From CAYMPH01 sp964392365 (GTDB lineage: Bacteria > Spirochaetota > UBA4802 > UBA5550), in the NCBI GenBank assembly GCA_964392365.1, contig CAYMPH010000007.1, forward strand, positions 128,999-192,998: a stretch of DNA of 64,000 bases. Reading direction: 5' to 3'. Of the stretch, positions 35,396-43,837 are shown in pieces. A program made the position numbers and the translations under genes. The notes beneath the pieces are model-generated. The model saw only the letters and a list, made by a program, of their open reading frames with translations. It made no database searches and was not told where the DNA came from. How positions within the stretch are numbered: the first letter of the stretch is position 1; each line of letters begins with the position of its first letter.

Positions 35396-35804
35396 AAATG
35401 TTTTACTTGTTTTTGAAAAAAAAATAATGTATAAACCTATAATATACAAACTTGCAAAAGATTTCAATATGGCTTTCAATGTTCTTGAAGCAAAAATTTA
35501 TCCAAAACAGGAAGGTCGAATTATTCTTGAGCTGCGCGGTACAGAGGAATCAATCAACACAAGCGTTAAATATCTTGAGGATGAAGGTGTCAGGGTTGAG
35601 ATTCTTGCAGATAAAATTTTTAAAGATGAAGATAAATGTGTTCATTGCGGTGCTTGCACTGCAGTCTGCAGAGTTGACGCACTTTTCATAGATAGAAATA
35701 ATATGGAAGTAAATTTCTATCCTGAAAAATGCGTTGCATGCGGTCTCTGCAAACTTGCCTGTCCAGTTAAAGCCATGTCAGGCATTTCAATCGATATTGA
35801 TTAA
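35385..35804 (+). CDS. NIL-domain ferredoxin of the homocysteine operon
   Basis: The first 75 residues form a NIL domain (beta-alpha-beta fold, also seen in MetN importers) and the rest a two-cluster ferredoxin with CVHCGACTAVC and CVACGLCKLAC, each followed by a further Pro or Val region, so two [4Fe-4S] clusters are expected. In Methanosarcina this partner supplies electrons or sulfur to the COG1900 protein. Start ATG 35385 is 9 bases after GGAGGA inside the upstream gene. Its stop lies directly against the stop of the convergent SH3 lipoprotein gene. Confidence 0.92.
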   Translation: MESRNVLLVFEKKIMYKPIIYKLAKDFNMAFNVLEAKIYPKQEGRIILELRGTEESINTSVKYLEDEGVRVEILADKIFKDEDKCVHCGACTAVCRVDALFIDRNNMEVNFYPEKCVACGLCKLACPVKAMSGISIDID

Positions 35805-36554
35805 TTATTTCTGATTTCCGGGCCCCTGATCATCTTTTTTTTCAGATGTTTTCAGATCTCCTGCAGGAAGATCCGGAGAATCCACTCCAAGAAGTTCTTC
35901 CAGTTTCTTTTTCGAAAGTTCAGAAATAACAGAAGATCCGGATGAAAGCTCTGTTAGCTTATCCTTTGCCTCTTTCTTTGATGAATCCTTTTTACTTGCC
36001 AGAAGATTTAATGCAGTTTCATAATCCTTTGCAGCCTGAACAAGCGCTTCATCTACACTGAAACCTCCTTTAACCCAATGGCCTGTGATCCATATTCCTG
36101 AAACATTTCCTATATAGATTTTTACCCAATCCGCTTTTTCATCAATAATAAAACCAATTGTTCCTTTTGGAATTGCAGCTACAACAGCACTCCCGACATC
36201 AGGCCGCTGATATGCTTTTACATTTTCATCAATAATCACTACAGGCTTTTCAGCGAGAAATTCCTGATTTATAAATCCCTGCTTGCCGTCAGAAAGCTTA
36301 ATAGTTGCAACTTCAATTGTTTTATCCGCATATTCGATTTTTTCTGAAGAAATAACTTCAGCTGATTCAGTTTTTTCAAGAGTTGCAAGCCATGTTTTTA
36401 ATGATTTATCATTGAATACAGCCGCTCTGAATTTAGCATATTTTTTAACATTATTTTTTTCTGATTTTTTTTCATCTTTTTTACAGGATGATACTAAAAA
36501 TAAAACTGAAAAAGAAATAAATAATATTGAAGCAATTGAAATCATTTTTTTCAT
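35805..36554 (-). CDS. SH3-domain lipoprotein
   Basis: A lipoprotein signal peptide ends at VSSC (Cys24). Two bacterial SH3-like segments follow: one around residues 40-100 (FRAAVFNDKSLKTWLATLEK, then KIEYADKTIEVATIKLSDGK) and one around 108-160 (ENVKAYQRPDVGSAVVAAIP, WVKIYIGNVSGIWITGHWV). The last 85 residues are helical and Lys/Ser-rich and probably extended. Such SH3b proteins often bind peptidoglycan in the periplasm. Another SH3 lipoprotein lies at 38899-39639. Confidence 0.8.
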   Translation of the reverse strand: MKKMISIASILFISFSVLFLVSSCKKDEKKSEKNNVKKYAKFRAAVFNDKSLKTWLATLEKTESAEVISSEKIEYADKTIEVATIKLSDGKQGFINQEFLAEKPVVIIDENVKAYQRPDVGSAVVAAIPKGTIGFIIDEKADWVKIYIGNVSGIWITGHWVKGGFSVDEALVQAAKDYETALNLLASKKDSSKKEAKDKLTELSSGSSVISELSKKKLEELLGVDSPDLPAGDLKTSEKKDDQGPGNQK

Positions 36555-36632
36555 AAAAACCTCTTTTTATAAAATTATTTCCAGCATTACAGCAATTTCT
36601 ACAGCATTTAGCGATTTGATTAAAACATTTTC

Positions 36633-36747
36633 TGTCATTCCGTATTGCTGCTTTAATTTATGCAAATACCGGTCTTACACCCTAGCGTGAATCTCATTAG
36701 TAATGCATTATCTGTGAGATTCCGGTATCACTCCAGTCGGGATGACA
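36633..36747. repeat. 115-bp nested palindrome (MITE-like element)
   Basis: Three inverted repeats are nested around one centre: TGTCATTCCG / CGGGATGACA at the ends (9 of 10), ATACCGG / CCGGTAT (36666-36672 and 36722-36728), and GAATCTCA / TGAGATTC (36689-36696 and 36715-36722). The middle holds the palindrome TAATGCATTA (36701-36710). It sits between the SH3 lipoprotein start and the end of the amidase gene. The end sequence resembles CTCGGGAATGACAGAG at about 7228-7243. It has no coding frame, so it would need a transposase elsewhere. Confidence 0.65.
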
Positions 36748-36817
36748 AAGAACTAATTCAATCGTTAACTGATATAATTAAAAATTCAAGCTTAAAAAAT
36801 ATTCATATAAACAATTT

Positions 36818-37984
36818 TTATTTTAACTTATTCAATAGACTATTATATTTTTCAATAAAATTTATTACTCCGTCTGCAATTCCTTCTGAAATTTTATTCT
36901 GCTGATTTTCTTTCTGCAGCTGAACAGCCTCATTTGGATTTGAAATAAAACCGATTTCAACAAGAACTGCAGGCATAAGCACTCCTCTTAAAACAAAAAA
37001 ATCAGCTTTTTTTACACCTCGTGATTTAAAAACTTTTGATTTCTTAACCATACCTTTCTGAATCGAATCCGCCAGTATTGAACTTTCTTTGAGAATCTGC
37101 GTTGTCAGCATCATCGCTTCAATATAATCAACATCTTCATATTTTTTCCCGGCTCCCTGCTCTTCTAGAACCACAACATTGTTTTCAAGAGCAGCAGTAT
37201 TCCTTGCATCTTCGTTTGAAGGATTTTGCGATAAAAAATAAGTTTCAAGACCGGATATTTTTTTAGACAGCGTTGCATTTACATGTATGCTTATAAAGAT
37301 ACCGTTTTCATTTTTTCTTAACAGCTTGTTTGCAAATTCCGTCCTGCCTGATAATTCAATAAACCTGTCGCTGTTTCTTGTCAGATATATATTCATATCA
37401 GGCATAACTGCCCTTAACTTTTTCTCAAGAGCTTTTGCAGTTTTCAGAGTTATATTTTTTTCTTTAAATCCTCCTTTCCCAACTGCGCCCGGATCTTTAC
37501 CTCCGTGTCCTGCATCTATAACAATGAATGTAATTTTTTCCTGCGAGGTTTTAGCTATTACAATTTTATCCGGTTCCTTTTTTGAAATTATTTCAAAATC
37601 TATCCGGTTTTCAGAAAAACGCATTTCAAGTTCAGGAGAAAAAACAGAAATAATTTTTACAGCAATTTCATAAGGGATTAGAATCTCACCGTTATTTTTT
37701 ATCACAGGGTAACCGGATTTCATCAATCTTCCGTCTGTCAGAAAAACAGACTGCCCTGTATTAAATACAAAGACATGTGTTTTATAATAAATCTTGCCTC
37801 TGCCTGCTATTATATCGTATGTATTTTCAAATTTAAATTTTATTACAAGGTCATATATCGAAATATACTTTTTGCCTGAAATAACTTTTATCTGCAGAGA
37901 ATTTAAATCCGGATTTAGCGACAGGAAAACGGTGAGAGAAATTACAGCAGCAATAATTTTAATTAGGTTATTTTTTCCTTCCAA
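36818..37984 (-). CDS. N-acetylmuramoyl-L-alanine amidase (Amidase_3)
   Basis: The signal peptide covers about residues 1-28. An N-terminal region (about 30-120) resembles the copper-amine-oxidase-like stress domain found in such amidases. The catalytic Amidase_3 domain spans about 150-380: IDAGHGGKDPGAVG with the first zinc His, the second-ligand Glu near GFKEKNITL, and IFISIHVNA with the third-ligand His. The final Glu is in PAVLVEIGFISNP. It cleaves the peptide stem from peptidoglycan. The start overlaps the pgsA end by 17 bases, so it is cotranscribed with a lipid synthesis gene. Confidence 0.92.
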   Translation of the reverse strand: MEGKNNLIKIIAAVISLTVFLSLNPDLNSLQIKVISGKKYISIYDLVIKFKFENTYDIIAGRGKIYYKTHVFVFNTGQSVFLTDGRLMKSGYPVIKNNGEILIPYEIAVKIISVFSPELEMRFSENRIDFEIISKKEPDKIVIAKTSQEKITFIVIDAGHGGKDPGAVGKGGFKEKNITLKTAKALEKKLRAVMPDMNIYLTRNSDRFIELSGRTEFANKLLRKNENGIFISIHVNATLSKKISGLETYFLSQNPSNEDARNTAALENNVVVLEEQGAGKKYEDVDYIEAMMLTTQILKESSILADSIQKGMVKKSKVFKSRGVKKADFFVLRGVLMPAVLVEIGFISNPNEAVQLQKENQQNKISEGIADGVINFIEKYNSLLNKLK

Positions 37985-38558
37985 TATAATACCTTGAATA
38001 GGTTTTTATGGATAAGATAGAACCGAGTATATAAAACAGCAATACAGAAACTATTGCTAAATTTTTAACATTAAACCCGAACAGATAATAATCGATGGAT
38101 AAAGCATACAGAAAAAATGCAATTACCATTAAACCGACACATATCTTCCCGAAAAAGTTCGGTCTTACTCCGACATCCTTTTTATAGAAAAGATGCGCTG
38201 AGAAATAAACTATAATTATTTCACGAGCTACCGCAATAATATAAAACCATACCGGAAAATCCTTAAATAAAACAAGAGCAAGTCCTATTATAGCGCCTGT
38301 TATTTTATCCGCAGTGGGATCAAGAAATTGGCCAAGGTTGGATTCCTGTTTAAAAAGCCTTGCAAGAAAACCATCAAAAAAATCTGATAGCACTATTATT
38401 ATAAATGCAATAAATTCAAGTTGAAGATAATATGAGTCCCCTGTCACTGATTGTCTGTATATCCAGTAAAATACAAACGGGGAAATTAAAATTCTGACTG
38501 CTGTTATGAAATTCGAAACAGTCATAACTTTATCTTCAAATAGTTCTTTAAATTTCAT
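37968..38558 (-). CDS. pgsA: CDP-diacylglycerol-glycerol-3-phosphate 3-phosphatidyltransferase
   Basis: The protein makes phosphatidylglycerol phosphate. It has the CDP-alcohol phosphotransferase signature DFFDGFLARLFKQ followed by GQFLDPTADK (DGxxAR...GxxxDxxxD pattern, about residues 59-86), with all aspartates present. About six membrane segments are visible. At 196 residues it fits PgsA; phosphatidylserine synthase is less likely given the VREIIIVYFSAHLF-like stretch typical for PgsA. A probable promoter is TTGACT (38655-38650) with TATAAA 15 bases downstream on the reverse strand. Confidence 0.88.
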   Translation of the reverse strand: MKFKELFEDKVMTVSNFITAVRILISPFVFYWIYRQSVTGDSYYLQLEFIAFIIIVLSDFFDGFLARLFKQESNLGQFLDPTADKITGAIIGLALVLFKDFPVWFYIIAVAREIIIVYFSAHLFYKKDVGVRPNFFGKICVGLMVIAFFLYALSIDYYLFGFNVKNLAIVSVLLFYILGSILSIKTYSRYYIGRKK

Positions 38559-38898
38559 AATTTTCTTATAAATCCCAGAAGATGAGGAAATTCTAAATCA
38601 AAATAAATACAAAACAGATAAAAACATTTTTATACATGGAGAATTTTTAAGTCAAGTGTAATTCAATAAATATCCTATTAATCATTCAAACTATTGAATC
38701 TATAGTCGGATTTGATATATTGAATAAAAAAATCACTATTCCGGTTTTTATCAGGCTCCCATAAATAACTTGAAATTTATCACGCCGGCTGGATTTTATG
38801 TTTTCATATAGAAATATATCTTTTTAATGCTTATATATTTCTTATTATGATCAAAATTTATAATAAAATGTAATTCAAGATATAGAAGGTACCAATAT
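38559..38898. other. AT-rich intergenic region with divergent promoters
   Basis: The 340 bases lie between pgsA (leftward) and an SH3 lipoprotein gene (rightward). The reverse-strand pair TTGACT (38655-38650) and TATAAA (38634-38629) may drive pgsA and the amidase gene. A short G+C-richer segment near 38752-38795 (CAGGCTCCC, CACGCCGGCTGG) has no clear fold or coding frame. Nothing else stands out. Confidence 0.4.
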
Positions 38899-39639
38899 AT
38901 GAAAAAAATAATACTGCTTATTATTCTGATTTCTTTAACTCAATGTTCCAAAAAAACCGACATGAGTAAAATTACAAAAATAGCGCCCAAAAAATATTCA
39001 GGCGTTATTCTGACTAATGATACTGCTGCCCGAATTGACCCTTATATTTTTTCTGCAAGGGTTGATCTTCTGAAAAAAGGGGAAACCGTTGAGATAACCG
39101 ACAAGTCGAGTGAAAAAAGCGCTGTTGGAAGCACAGTTGACTTCTGGTATAAAGTCTCAACATCAAAAAAAATATCCGGATGGATCTACGGCAAAAACAT
39201 ACAGATTCTCGATAATGACAAATCCTCTGTCACATCATTTGTAAATAATTTCTGGGAAAAGGAAAAAGAATCTGTCAAAAAACATATTGTAGGCAGATGG
39301 TGGAGTGTTAATAAATTCGGGGATTTCACAAACCATGTTCTTGAAATTAATGATGGAGGAAAATACAGATCCTATACAAAAGGCGGCGATGCAGGTGCTA
39401 TCGAAGGGGAATTTACTCTCGACTTTACAAATAATGAAATTTTATTTGCAAAGGGCACTTCATTTGAAAAAAACTTAAGCATGGTGCTCCGCGGCGATTC
39501 ATTAATACTTTATAAAGATACTGAAAAAGGCGAAATTCTATTTAAAAAAATAAAGCTGGGTTCCGCTGTTGCTGAAGAAAAGAAAGCAGAGGAAAAGAAA
39601 GAACAGGAAGAAAAGGAAAAAGATGCCAAGACTAAATAA
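38899..39639 (+). CDS. SH3-domain lipoprotein overlapping the pseudouridine synthase gene
   Basis: A short lipoprotein signal peptide ends LTQC (Cys16). An SH3b domain lies at about residues 28-105 (NDTAARIDPYIFSARVDLLK, then WIYGKNIQIL). From 120 to 215 there is a compact beta domain (VGRWWSVNKFGDFTNHVLEI, EFTLDFTNNEILFA) like a lipocalin-type fold with unknown ligand. The last 27 residues are almost only Lys and Glu. Its end overlaps the next gene's start by 17 bases. Confidence 0.8.
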   Translation: MKKIILLIILISLTQCSKKTDMSKITKIAPKKYSGVILTNDTAARIDPYIFSARVDLLKKGETVEITDKSSEKSAVGSTVDFWYKVSTSKKISGWIYGKNIQILDNDKSSVTSFVNNFWEKEKESVKKHIVGRWWSVNKFGDFTNHVLEINDGGKYRSYTKGGDAGAIEGEFTLDFTNNEILFAKGTSFEKNLSMVLRGDSLILYKDTEKGEILFKKIKLGSAVAEEKKAEEKKEQEEKEKDAKTK

Positions 39640-40411
39640 ATTTCTCGCTCTATCGGGACTGGGCTCGAGAAGAAAAGTTGAAACGCTCATAACCGACGGT
39701 AAAATCAAAGTCAATGGAGTTATTATAAAAAACCTGGCAACATCGATAGATCCTGAAAAGGATATTGTAACTATCGACGGCAAGAATATCAATGCTGCTG
39801 AAAAATTTCAGTACATTATTTTAAACAAGCCTATGGGATACATTACAACTCTCAGCGATGACAGAGGAAGAAAAATTGTAATGGATCTGATTCCTGAAAA
39901 ATATAAAAGAATCGGCGTATTTCCTGTGGGCAGACTAGATAAAGACACGGAGGGCCTTCTTCTGTTTACAAATGACGGCGCTCTCGGTGAAAGGCTCAAC
40001 AGACCGATTTTTAATGTTACGAAAATTTACATGGCGGAACTTGACAAAGAGCTTGCTGAAAAAGACCGGCTGCAGATTGAAAAAGGAATCTTCATTCATC
40101 AGACAAAAACAAAAACACGCCCTGCAAAAGTAGAACGTTCCGGATCAAACGGGAAAATTGTTAAAATCGAAATCCATGAAGGGAAAAAAAGACAGATACG
40201 ATATACTTTTCTCAATGCCGGTTATAAAGTTGAAAAGCTTAAACGGATTGCATACGGTCCTATAAAAATTACAGGCTTAAACAGGGGCTCGGTAAGAGCT
40301 TTGAGAAGCAGTGAAATATCAGAACTGATAAAAGCTGCTACAACCAGATACGAAGATAAGCCAGCTTCAAAAGAAAAATCCAAAAAGGAAAAAACCCATA
40401 AGGGGAAATAG
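39623..40411 (+). CDS. rluB: Pseudouridine synthase of the RsuA/RluB family
   Basis: The open frame begins at 39569 with a long run of Lys and Arg, but that part lies in the wrong frame of the lipoprotein tail. ATG 39623 follows AAGGAAAAAG and gives the family start MPRLNKFLALSGLGSRRKVE. An S4 RNA-binding domain (1-60) precedes the catalytic domain with the nucleophile Asp in GRLDKDTEGLLLFTNDG and the RNA-contact GKKRQIR. At 262 residues it best fits RluB (23S rRNA position 2605 in E. coli), but RsuA cannot be excluded. It is 1 base from tmk. Confidence 0.88.
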   Translation: MPRLNKFLALSGLGSRRKVETLITDGKIKVNGVIIKNLATSIDPEKDIVTIDGKNINAAEKFQYIILNKPMGYITTLSDDRGRKIVMDLIPEKYKRIGVFPVGRLDKDTEGLLLFTNDGALGERLNRPIFNVTKIYMAELDKELAEKDRLQIEKGIFIHQTKTKTRPAKVERSGSNGKIVKIEIHEGKKRQIRYTFLNAGYKVEKLKRIAYGPIKITGLNRGSVRALRSSEISELIKAATTRYEDKPASKEKSKKEKTHKGK

Positions 40412-40412
40412 A

Positions 40413-41015
40413 ATGACACCTCTTTTTATTGTATTTGAGGGTATAGATGGTTCAGGGAAATCAACACAGGCTGAACTTTTTTTTAATAAACTCAATGCCT
40501 CCGGACGGAAATCTGTAAAACTTTTCGAACCTACAAACGGGCCTTCCGGAATTGAAATACGCTCTCACCTGAAAAAAAAAGAAATGCCGTCGCCTGAATT
40601 TATGGTGGATCTCTTTATTAAAGACAGGGAATTTGATATTGCAGAAAATATCCAGCCTGCATTTGACAAGGGATTAAATATTGTAATGGATAGATACTAT
40701 CATTCAAATGCAGCTTATCAGGGCGCTATGGGTCTTGACCCTGGATTTATCCTTCAGGAAAATCTGTCAAAAAAATTCCCTGTACCGGACAGGGTGTATT
40801 TTATTGATATTCCTGTCAAAACAGCTATTGCCAGGATAAAAAAAAGAAACTCTGAATCAGAAGAAATTTTCGAGAAAGAGAAATTTCTTTTGAAAGTGCT
40901 GGATAATTACCTGGATCTGATTGATGAAACATTTACTGTAATCAACGGAAATAATGATGCCGGAATTATCTCAGAAGAAGTTTTCTGTGATTTTTTAAAA
41001 AGATTTCCCGGCTGA
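40413..41015 (+). CDS. tmk: Thymidylate kinase
   Basis: Tmk phosphorylates dTMP to dTDP. The P-loop is FEGIDGSGKSTQAELF, the DRY-type motif MDRYYHSNAAYQGAMGLD contacts the nucleotide, and the lid is around RIKKRNSESEEIFEKE. Length of 200 is normal. The ribosome site GGGGAAA is in the end of the upstream pseudouridine synthase gene, so both share a transcript. Confidence 0.95.
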   Translation: MTPLFIVFEGIDGSGKSTQAELFFNKLNASGRKSVKLFEPTNGPSGIEIRSHLKKKEMPSPEFMVDLFIKDREFDIAENIQPAFDKGLNIVMDRYYHSNAAYQGAMGLDPGFILQENLSKKFPVPDRVYFIDIPVKTAIARIKKRNSESEEIFEKEKFLLKVLDNYLDLIDETFTVINGNNDAGIISEEVFCDFLKRFPG

Positions 41016-41041
41016 TGTTTTACAAATTCAGAAATTATTAT

Positions 41042-41070
41042 TTGACATTAGACTAATTCAATTTTATTAT
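41042..41070 (+). promoter_or_regulatory. Strong sigma-70 promoter for the ComEA-like gene
   Basis: TTGACA (41042-41047) and TATTAT (41065-41070) are separated by exactly 17 bases, and the ribosome site CGGAGGA follows near 41090. It lies just after the tmk stop, so the ComEA-like gene has its own start of transcription. Confidence 0.75.
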
Positions 41071-41104
41071 TACTTAAATTAAAAACACACGGAGGATTTT
41101 AAAA

Positions 41105-41398
41105 ATGAAAAAATTTCTTGCTGTTCTCTTAGCTCTTGCATTCGTTACTACAGTTTCTTTTGCTGATGCAACAAAAAAAGCGCCTGCCAAAACTGAAGTA
41201 AAAAAAGTTGATCTTATTGATATCAACTCAGCTTCTGCTCAGGAACTTGCTTCACTTACAGGTATTGGAGACGCTTATGCAAAAAAAATTATTGCCGGAC
41301 GTCCTTATAAAGGCAAAGATGATCTTTTAAAGAAAAAAATAATTCCTGCTGCAAGCTATAATAAGATTCAGGATAAAATCATAGCTAAGCAGAAATAA
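41105..41398 (+). CDS. Small secreted helix-hairpin-helix protein (ComEA-like)
   Basis: A signal peptide spans residues 1-20 (KKFLAVLLALAFVTTVSFAD). The mature 75 residues hold one double helix-hairpin-helix of the ComEA type: DINSASAQELASLTGIGDAY, then AKKIIAGRPYKGKDDLLKKK. ComEA binds DNA in the periplasm during uptake; many such short proteins are not tied to competence. It has a strong promoter and terminator, so it is a single-gene unit. A DNA-binding role is likely, competence only possible. Confidence 0.88.
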   Translation: MKKFLAVLLALAFVTTVSFADATKKAPAKTEVKKVDLIDINSASAQELASLTGIGDAYAKKIIAGRPYKGKDDLLKKKIIPAASYNKIQDKIIAKQK

Positions 41399-41422
41399 TT
41401 TTTCTGATATTATGAAAAAAAT

Positions 41423-41452
41423 AAAAACGCGGTTGAATGCCGCGTTTTTTTA
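41423..41452 (+). terminator. Intrinsic terminator after the ComEA-like gene
   Basis: Stem AAAAACGCGG / CCGCGTTTTT with loop TTGAATG, followed by T residues, lies 25 bases after the stop. It could also stop the leftward sulfatase-fold gene that ends at 41510. Confidence 0.92.
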
Positions 41453-41509
41453 TTTGAATCTTATAATAAAATGAAATGCTTTAAACCGGAAAATTATAAA
41501 AATTCATTC

Positions 41510-43687
41510 CTACTTCTTCAGCGCAACAACCCCTGATCTTTCACCATCTGGAAAAATCTGTCTGACTGTACTTTCCTTCTTATTTATAGCCCAGTCACTT
41601 AGGCGCGAACGCATGTTAAATACTATTTCAGGATATAGATTATTCACAGGCCTTTCACAGTGAGGATCATTCCAGGTATCAAATAGTCTGATTATTTCTT
41701 TCTTCTTACCGGGAGTTGATACCAGTTTCCATCTTTCTGTCCTCAGGCATCTTTCTTTTGTATCAAGAATGATTTTCTGATACTTATCTTTTAATACAAA
41801 CTGATTGTCAAAATCTTCAGCTATTTCTGTAGTTGAATCCATTGCAGGAATATAAAGAGGTTCCTCACCCGGAATATATCTCTTATAGAAAAGATAGCTC
41901 GTTTCTCCGAAAAATGCGAGAGACAAATCAGCTTTCTCATTTTTAATGTATGGCATAAGGCTGACGCCGTCCATTTTAACATCGCTTTTCAGCCCTGCGA
42001 GTTCCAGTAATGTCGGGGCAAGATCAATGCTGCGTACTATTTTATCTATTGAATGAGGATGCTTTTTCTCAGACGGAACATGGATAATCATTGGTATATT
42101 GCTCATCTGGTCTCCGCCGTTAAATGACAGTCCGTGTCCGAAAGTGCAGTTGGGTTCAAATAGATCATCACCATGATCTGCAGTTATTACAATTATTGTA
42201 TTATCATCCATACCTGTAGCTTTAAGATGATCACGGATTTCCTTAACCATGTCATCAAATTTTGACACGCATCCGTCATAGAGGCCGATTATCTGATCCA
42301 CATCTGCTTTAGGAAGAACCCTCCATTTATCAACAATGTCAGTACTGCCTATAAATTTATCAACTTCAAGTTTCATTGTTCCCTTGTGCGGACCGCCGTA
42401 TTTAGGATCAGTAAACTTTTCACTGTGCGGCGGATTTATTCTGTATGGCAGATGTGTAATGCTGTAAAAAGCTGTAATGAAAAAAGGACTGCTGCTTGAA
42501 GACTGTTCTGTAATCCTGTTTTTTATTTTTTCAGTAATTTTATCAACAGATACGAATGATACGCAATTTTTCAATTTTGGAAATAATGTGTACCCGATTT
42601 CATTATCAAAGAAAAAAGGAAGAACGATATGCCCGCTGTAAACTGCCTGCATAATATATATCTTGAAATTATCAAAATGAGATACATCCACTTTTTCAAA
42701 TCCAAGAGGCATGATATCAAACATTCCCGCACACCAGTCTCCGAATACAGTTGTATCATAACCCTGCGTCCTGAGATTCCATGCAAGTGTCGGAGAATTT
42801 TTATTAATATACTCAACCTGCGACCGGTTCGGGAACATATGCCTCAGGTTATGTGAATGAGGGTACTGACCTGTCATAAAACTCGCCATGCTTTCAAGTG
42901 TAGATGATATGGGGGTCATGCATTTTTTAAAATTTATTGATTCACCTGCCAGTTCATCAATTGCCGGGGAGGTTTTTCTCCAGTAGCCGTTAACTGATAA
43001 ATGGTCAGCTCTCAAGGAATCTGACATCAGAATAAGAATGTTCGGTTTTTTATTATTTTTATGAATTAAGCCGCTTCTGTATTGATATGCAAATACGCCA
43101 AGACCGCCAAGAGATAAAATAATTGAAACGGATACAGCTGCTGCTTTATAAGATATATTTCTAATATTAATTATAAACCGTTTTATCAGAATAAAAACAT
43201 AGTATGATATTACCAATGCAAAGAAAAACCATACAGCATTTCCAAAAATAAAATATTTCAGCCAGTCCGGCCACCAGCCTGCTGAAAAAAAATAAATTGT
43301 TTTCAGGATGTAATCATTGTCAAAAAAATTCGGTTTGATAAAATAAAAACGCAGAGCTGAATAAAACCATATCGCAGTTGATAAAAGCATACTTAATGAA
43401 AAAAACTTCAATGATGAAGCTGATTTATTTTTCAGCAGAGTCAATCTAAACACAGGCACGATAATTATTAAAGTCATAATTCCAATTAATAAATAAGCTA
43501 TCAGAAGATTCAAATTTACAAGAACCATATACGCAGTAAATTTCTGTATTGCAACATCTTTGAATTTATTATCCATTGAAACTGCAGTGCGTGTTAACTC
43601 ATAAATAGAGATAAAGAAAAAAAACAGCTGAACTGCAAGAGAACCCAGCACAATCCATATTATTGAACGCCTTTTTTCTATATTCAA
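41510..43687 (-). CDS. Membrane-anchored alkaline-phosphatase-fold transferase (LtaS/EptA-like, Thr nucleophile)
   Basis: The first 200 residues contain about five membrane segments, and the rest forms a sulfatase/phosphotransferase domain facing outside. Metal sites are visible as SDSLRADHL (Asp223), TADHGDDL and FGHGLS. In sulfatases the nucleophile lies in CxPSRxSLLTG; here the matching stretch is SSTLESMASFMTG, so the position of the modified Cys is Thr263. That fits LtaS, OpgB or EptA-type enzymes, which transfer phosphoglycerol or phosphoethanolamine to envelope glycans or lipids. Sulfate ester hydrolysis is thus unlikely. The start is TTG with a full GGAGGATAAA ribosome site. The 725 residues are a normal length. 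Confidence 0.82.
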   Translation of the reverse strand: MNIEKRRSIIWIVLGSLAVQLFFFFISIYELTRTAVSMDNKFKDVAIQKFTAYMVLVNLNLLIAYLLIGIMTLIIIVPVFRLTLLKNKSASSLKFFSLSMLLSTAIWFYSALRFYFIKPNFFDNDYILKTIYFFSAGWWPDWLKYFIFGNAVWFFFALVISYYVFILIKRFIINIRNISYKAAAVSVSIILSLGGLGVFAYQYRSGLIHKNNKKPNILILMSDSLRADHLSVNGYWRKTSPAIDELAGESINFKKCMTPISSTLESMASFMTGQYPHSHNLRHMFPNRSQVEYINKNSPTLAWNLRTQGYDTTVFGDWCAGMFDIMPLGFEKVDVSHFDNFKIYIMQAVYSGHIVLPFFFDNEIGYTLFPKLKNCVSFVSVDKITEKIKNRITEQSSSSSPFFITAFYSITHLPYRINPPHSEKFTDPKYGGPHKGTMKLEVDKFIGSTDIVDKWRVLPKADVDQIIGLYDGCVSKFDDMVKEIRDHLKATGMDDNTIIVITADHGDDLFEPNCTFGHGLSFNGGDQMSNIPMIIHVPSEKKHPHSIDKIVRSIDLAPTLLELAGLKSDVKMDGVSLMPYIKNEKADLSLAFFGETSYLFYKRYIPGEEPLYIPAMDSTTEIAEDFDNQFVLKDKYQKIILDTKERCLRTERWKLVSTPGKKKEIIRLFDTWNDPHCERPVNNLYPEIVFNMRSRLSDWAINKKESTVRQIFPDGERSGVVALKK

Positions 43688-43780
43688 TTTATCCTCCGCA
43701 TTTATATTTATTCAATTCAGATTTATCAATAGAATACCACCAATTGTAAATATTGCTGCTTTTTGTCAAGTAGTTGAAAT

Positions 43781-43812
43781 AAAAAAAGCCCGCATATAAC
43801 GGGCTTTTTTTT
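43781..43812. terminator. Intrinsic terminator
   Basis: The stem AAAAAAAGCCCG / CGGGCTTTTTTT with loop CATATAA lies 25 bases after the end of the secreted-protein gene (43838, leftward). The A/T runs on both sides would allow it to act in either direction, and it insulates the transferase gene. Confidence 0.92.
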
Positions 43813-43837
43813 TATATAGAATTAATAAATATTTCAT

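Noticed and set aside
39569..39622. An N-terminal Lys/Arg extension of the pseudouridine synthase
   Set aside because: It is the Lys/Glu tail of the lipoprotein read in another frame; the normal family start at 39623 has a ribosome site.
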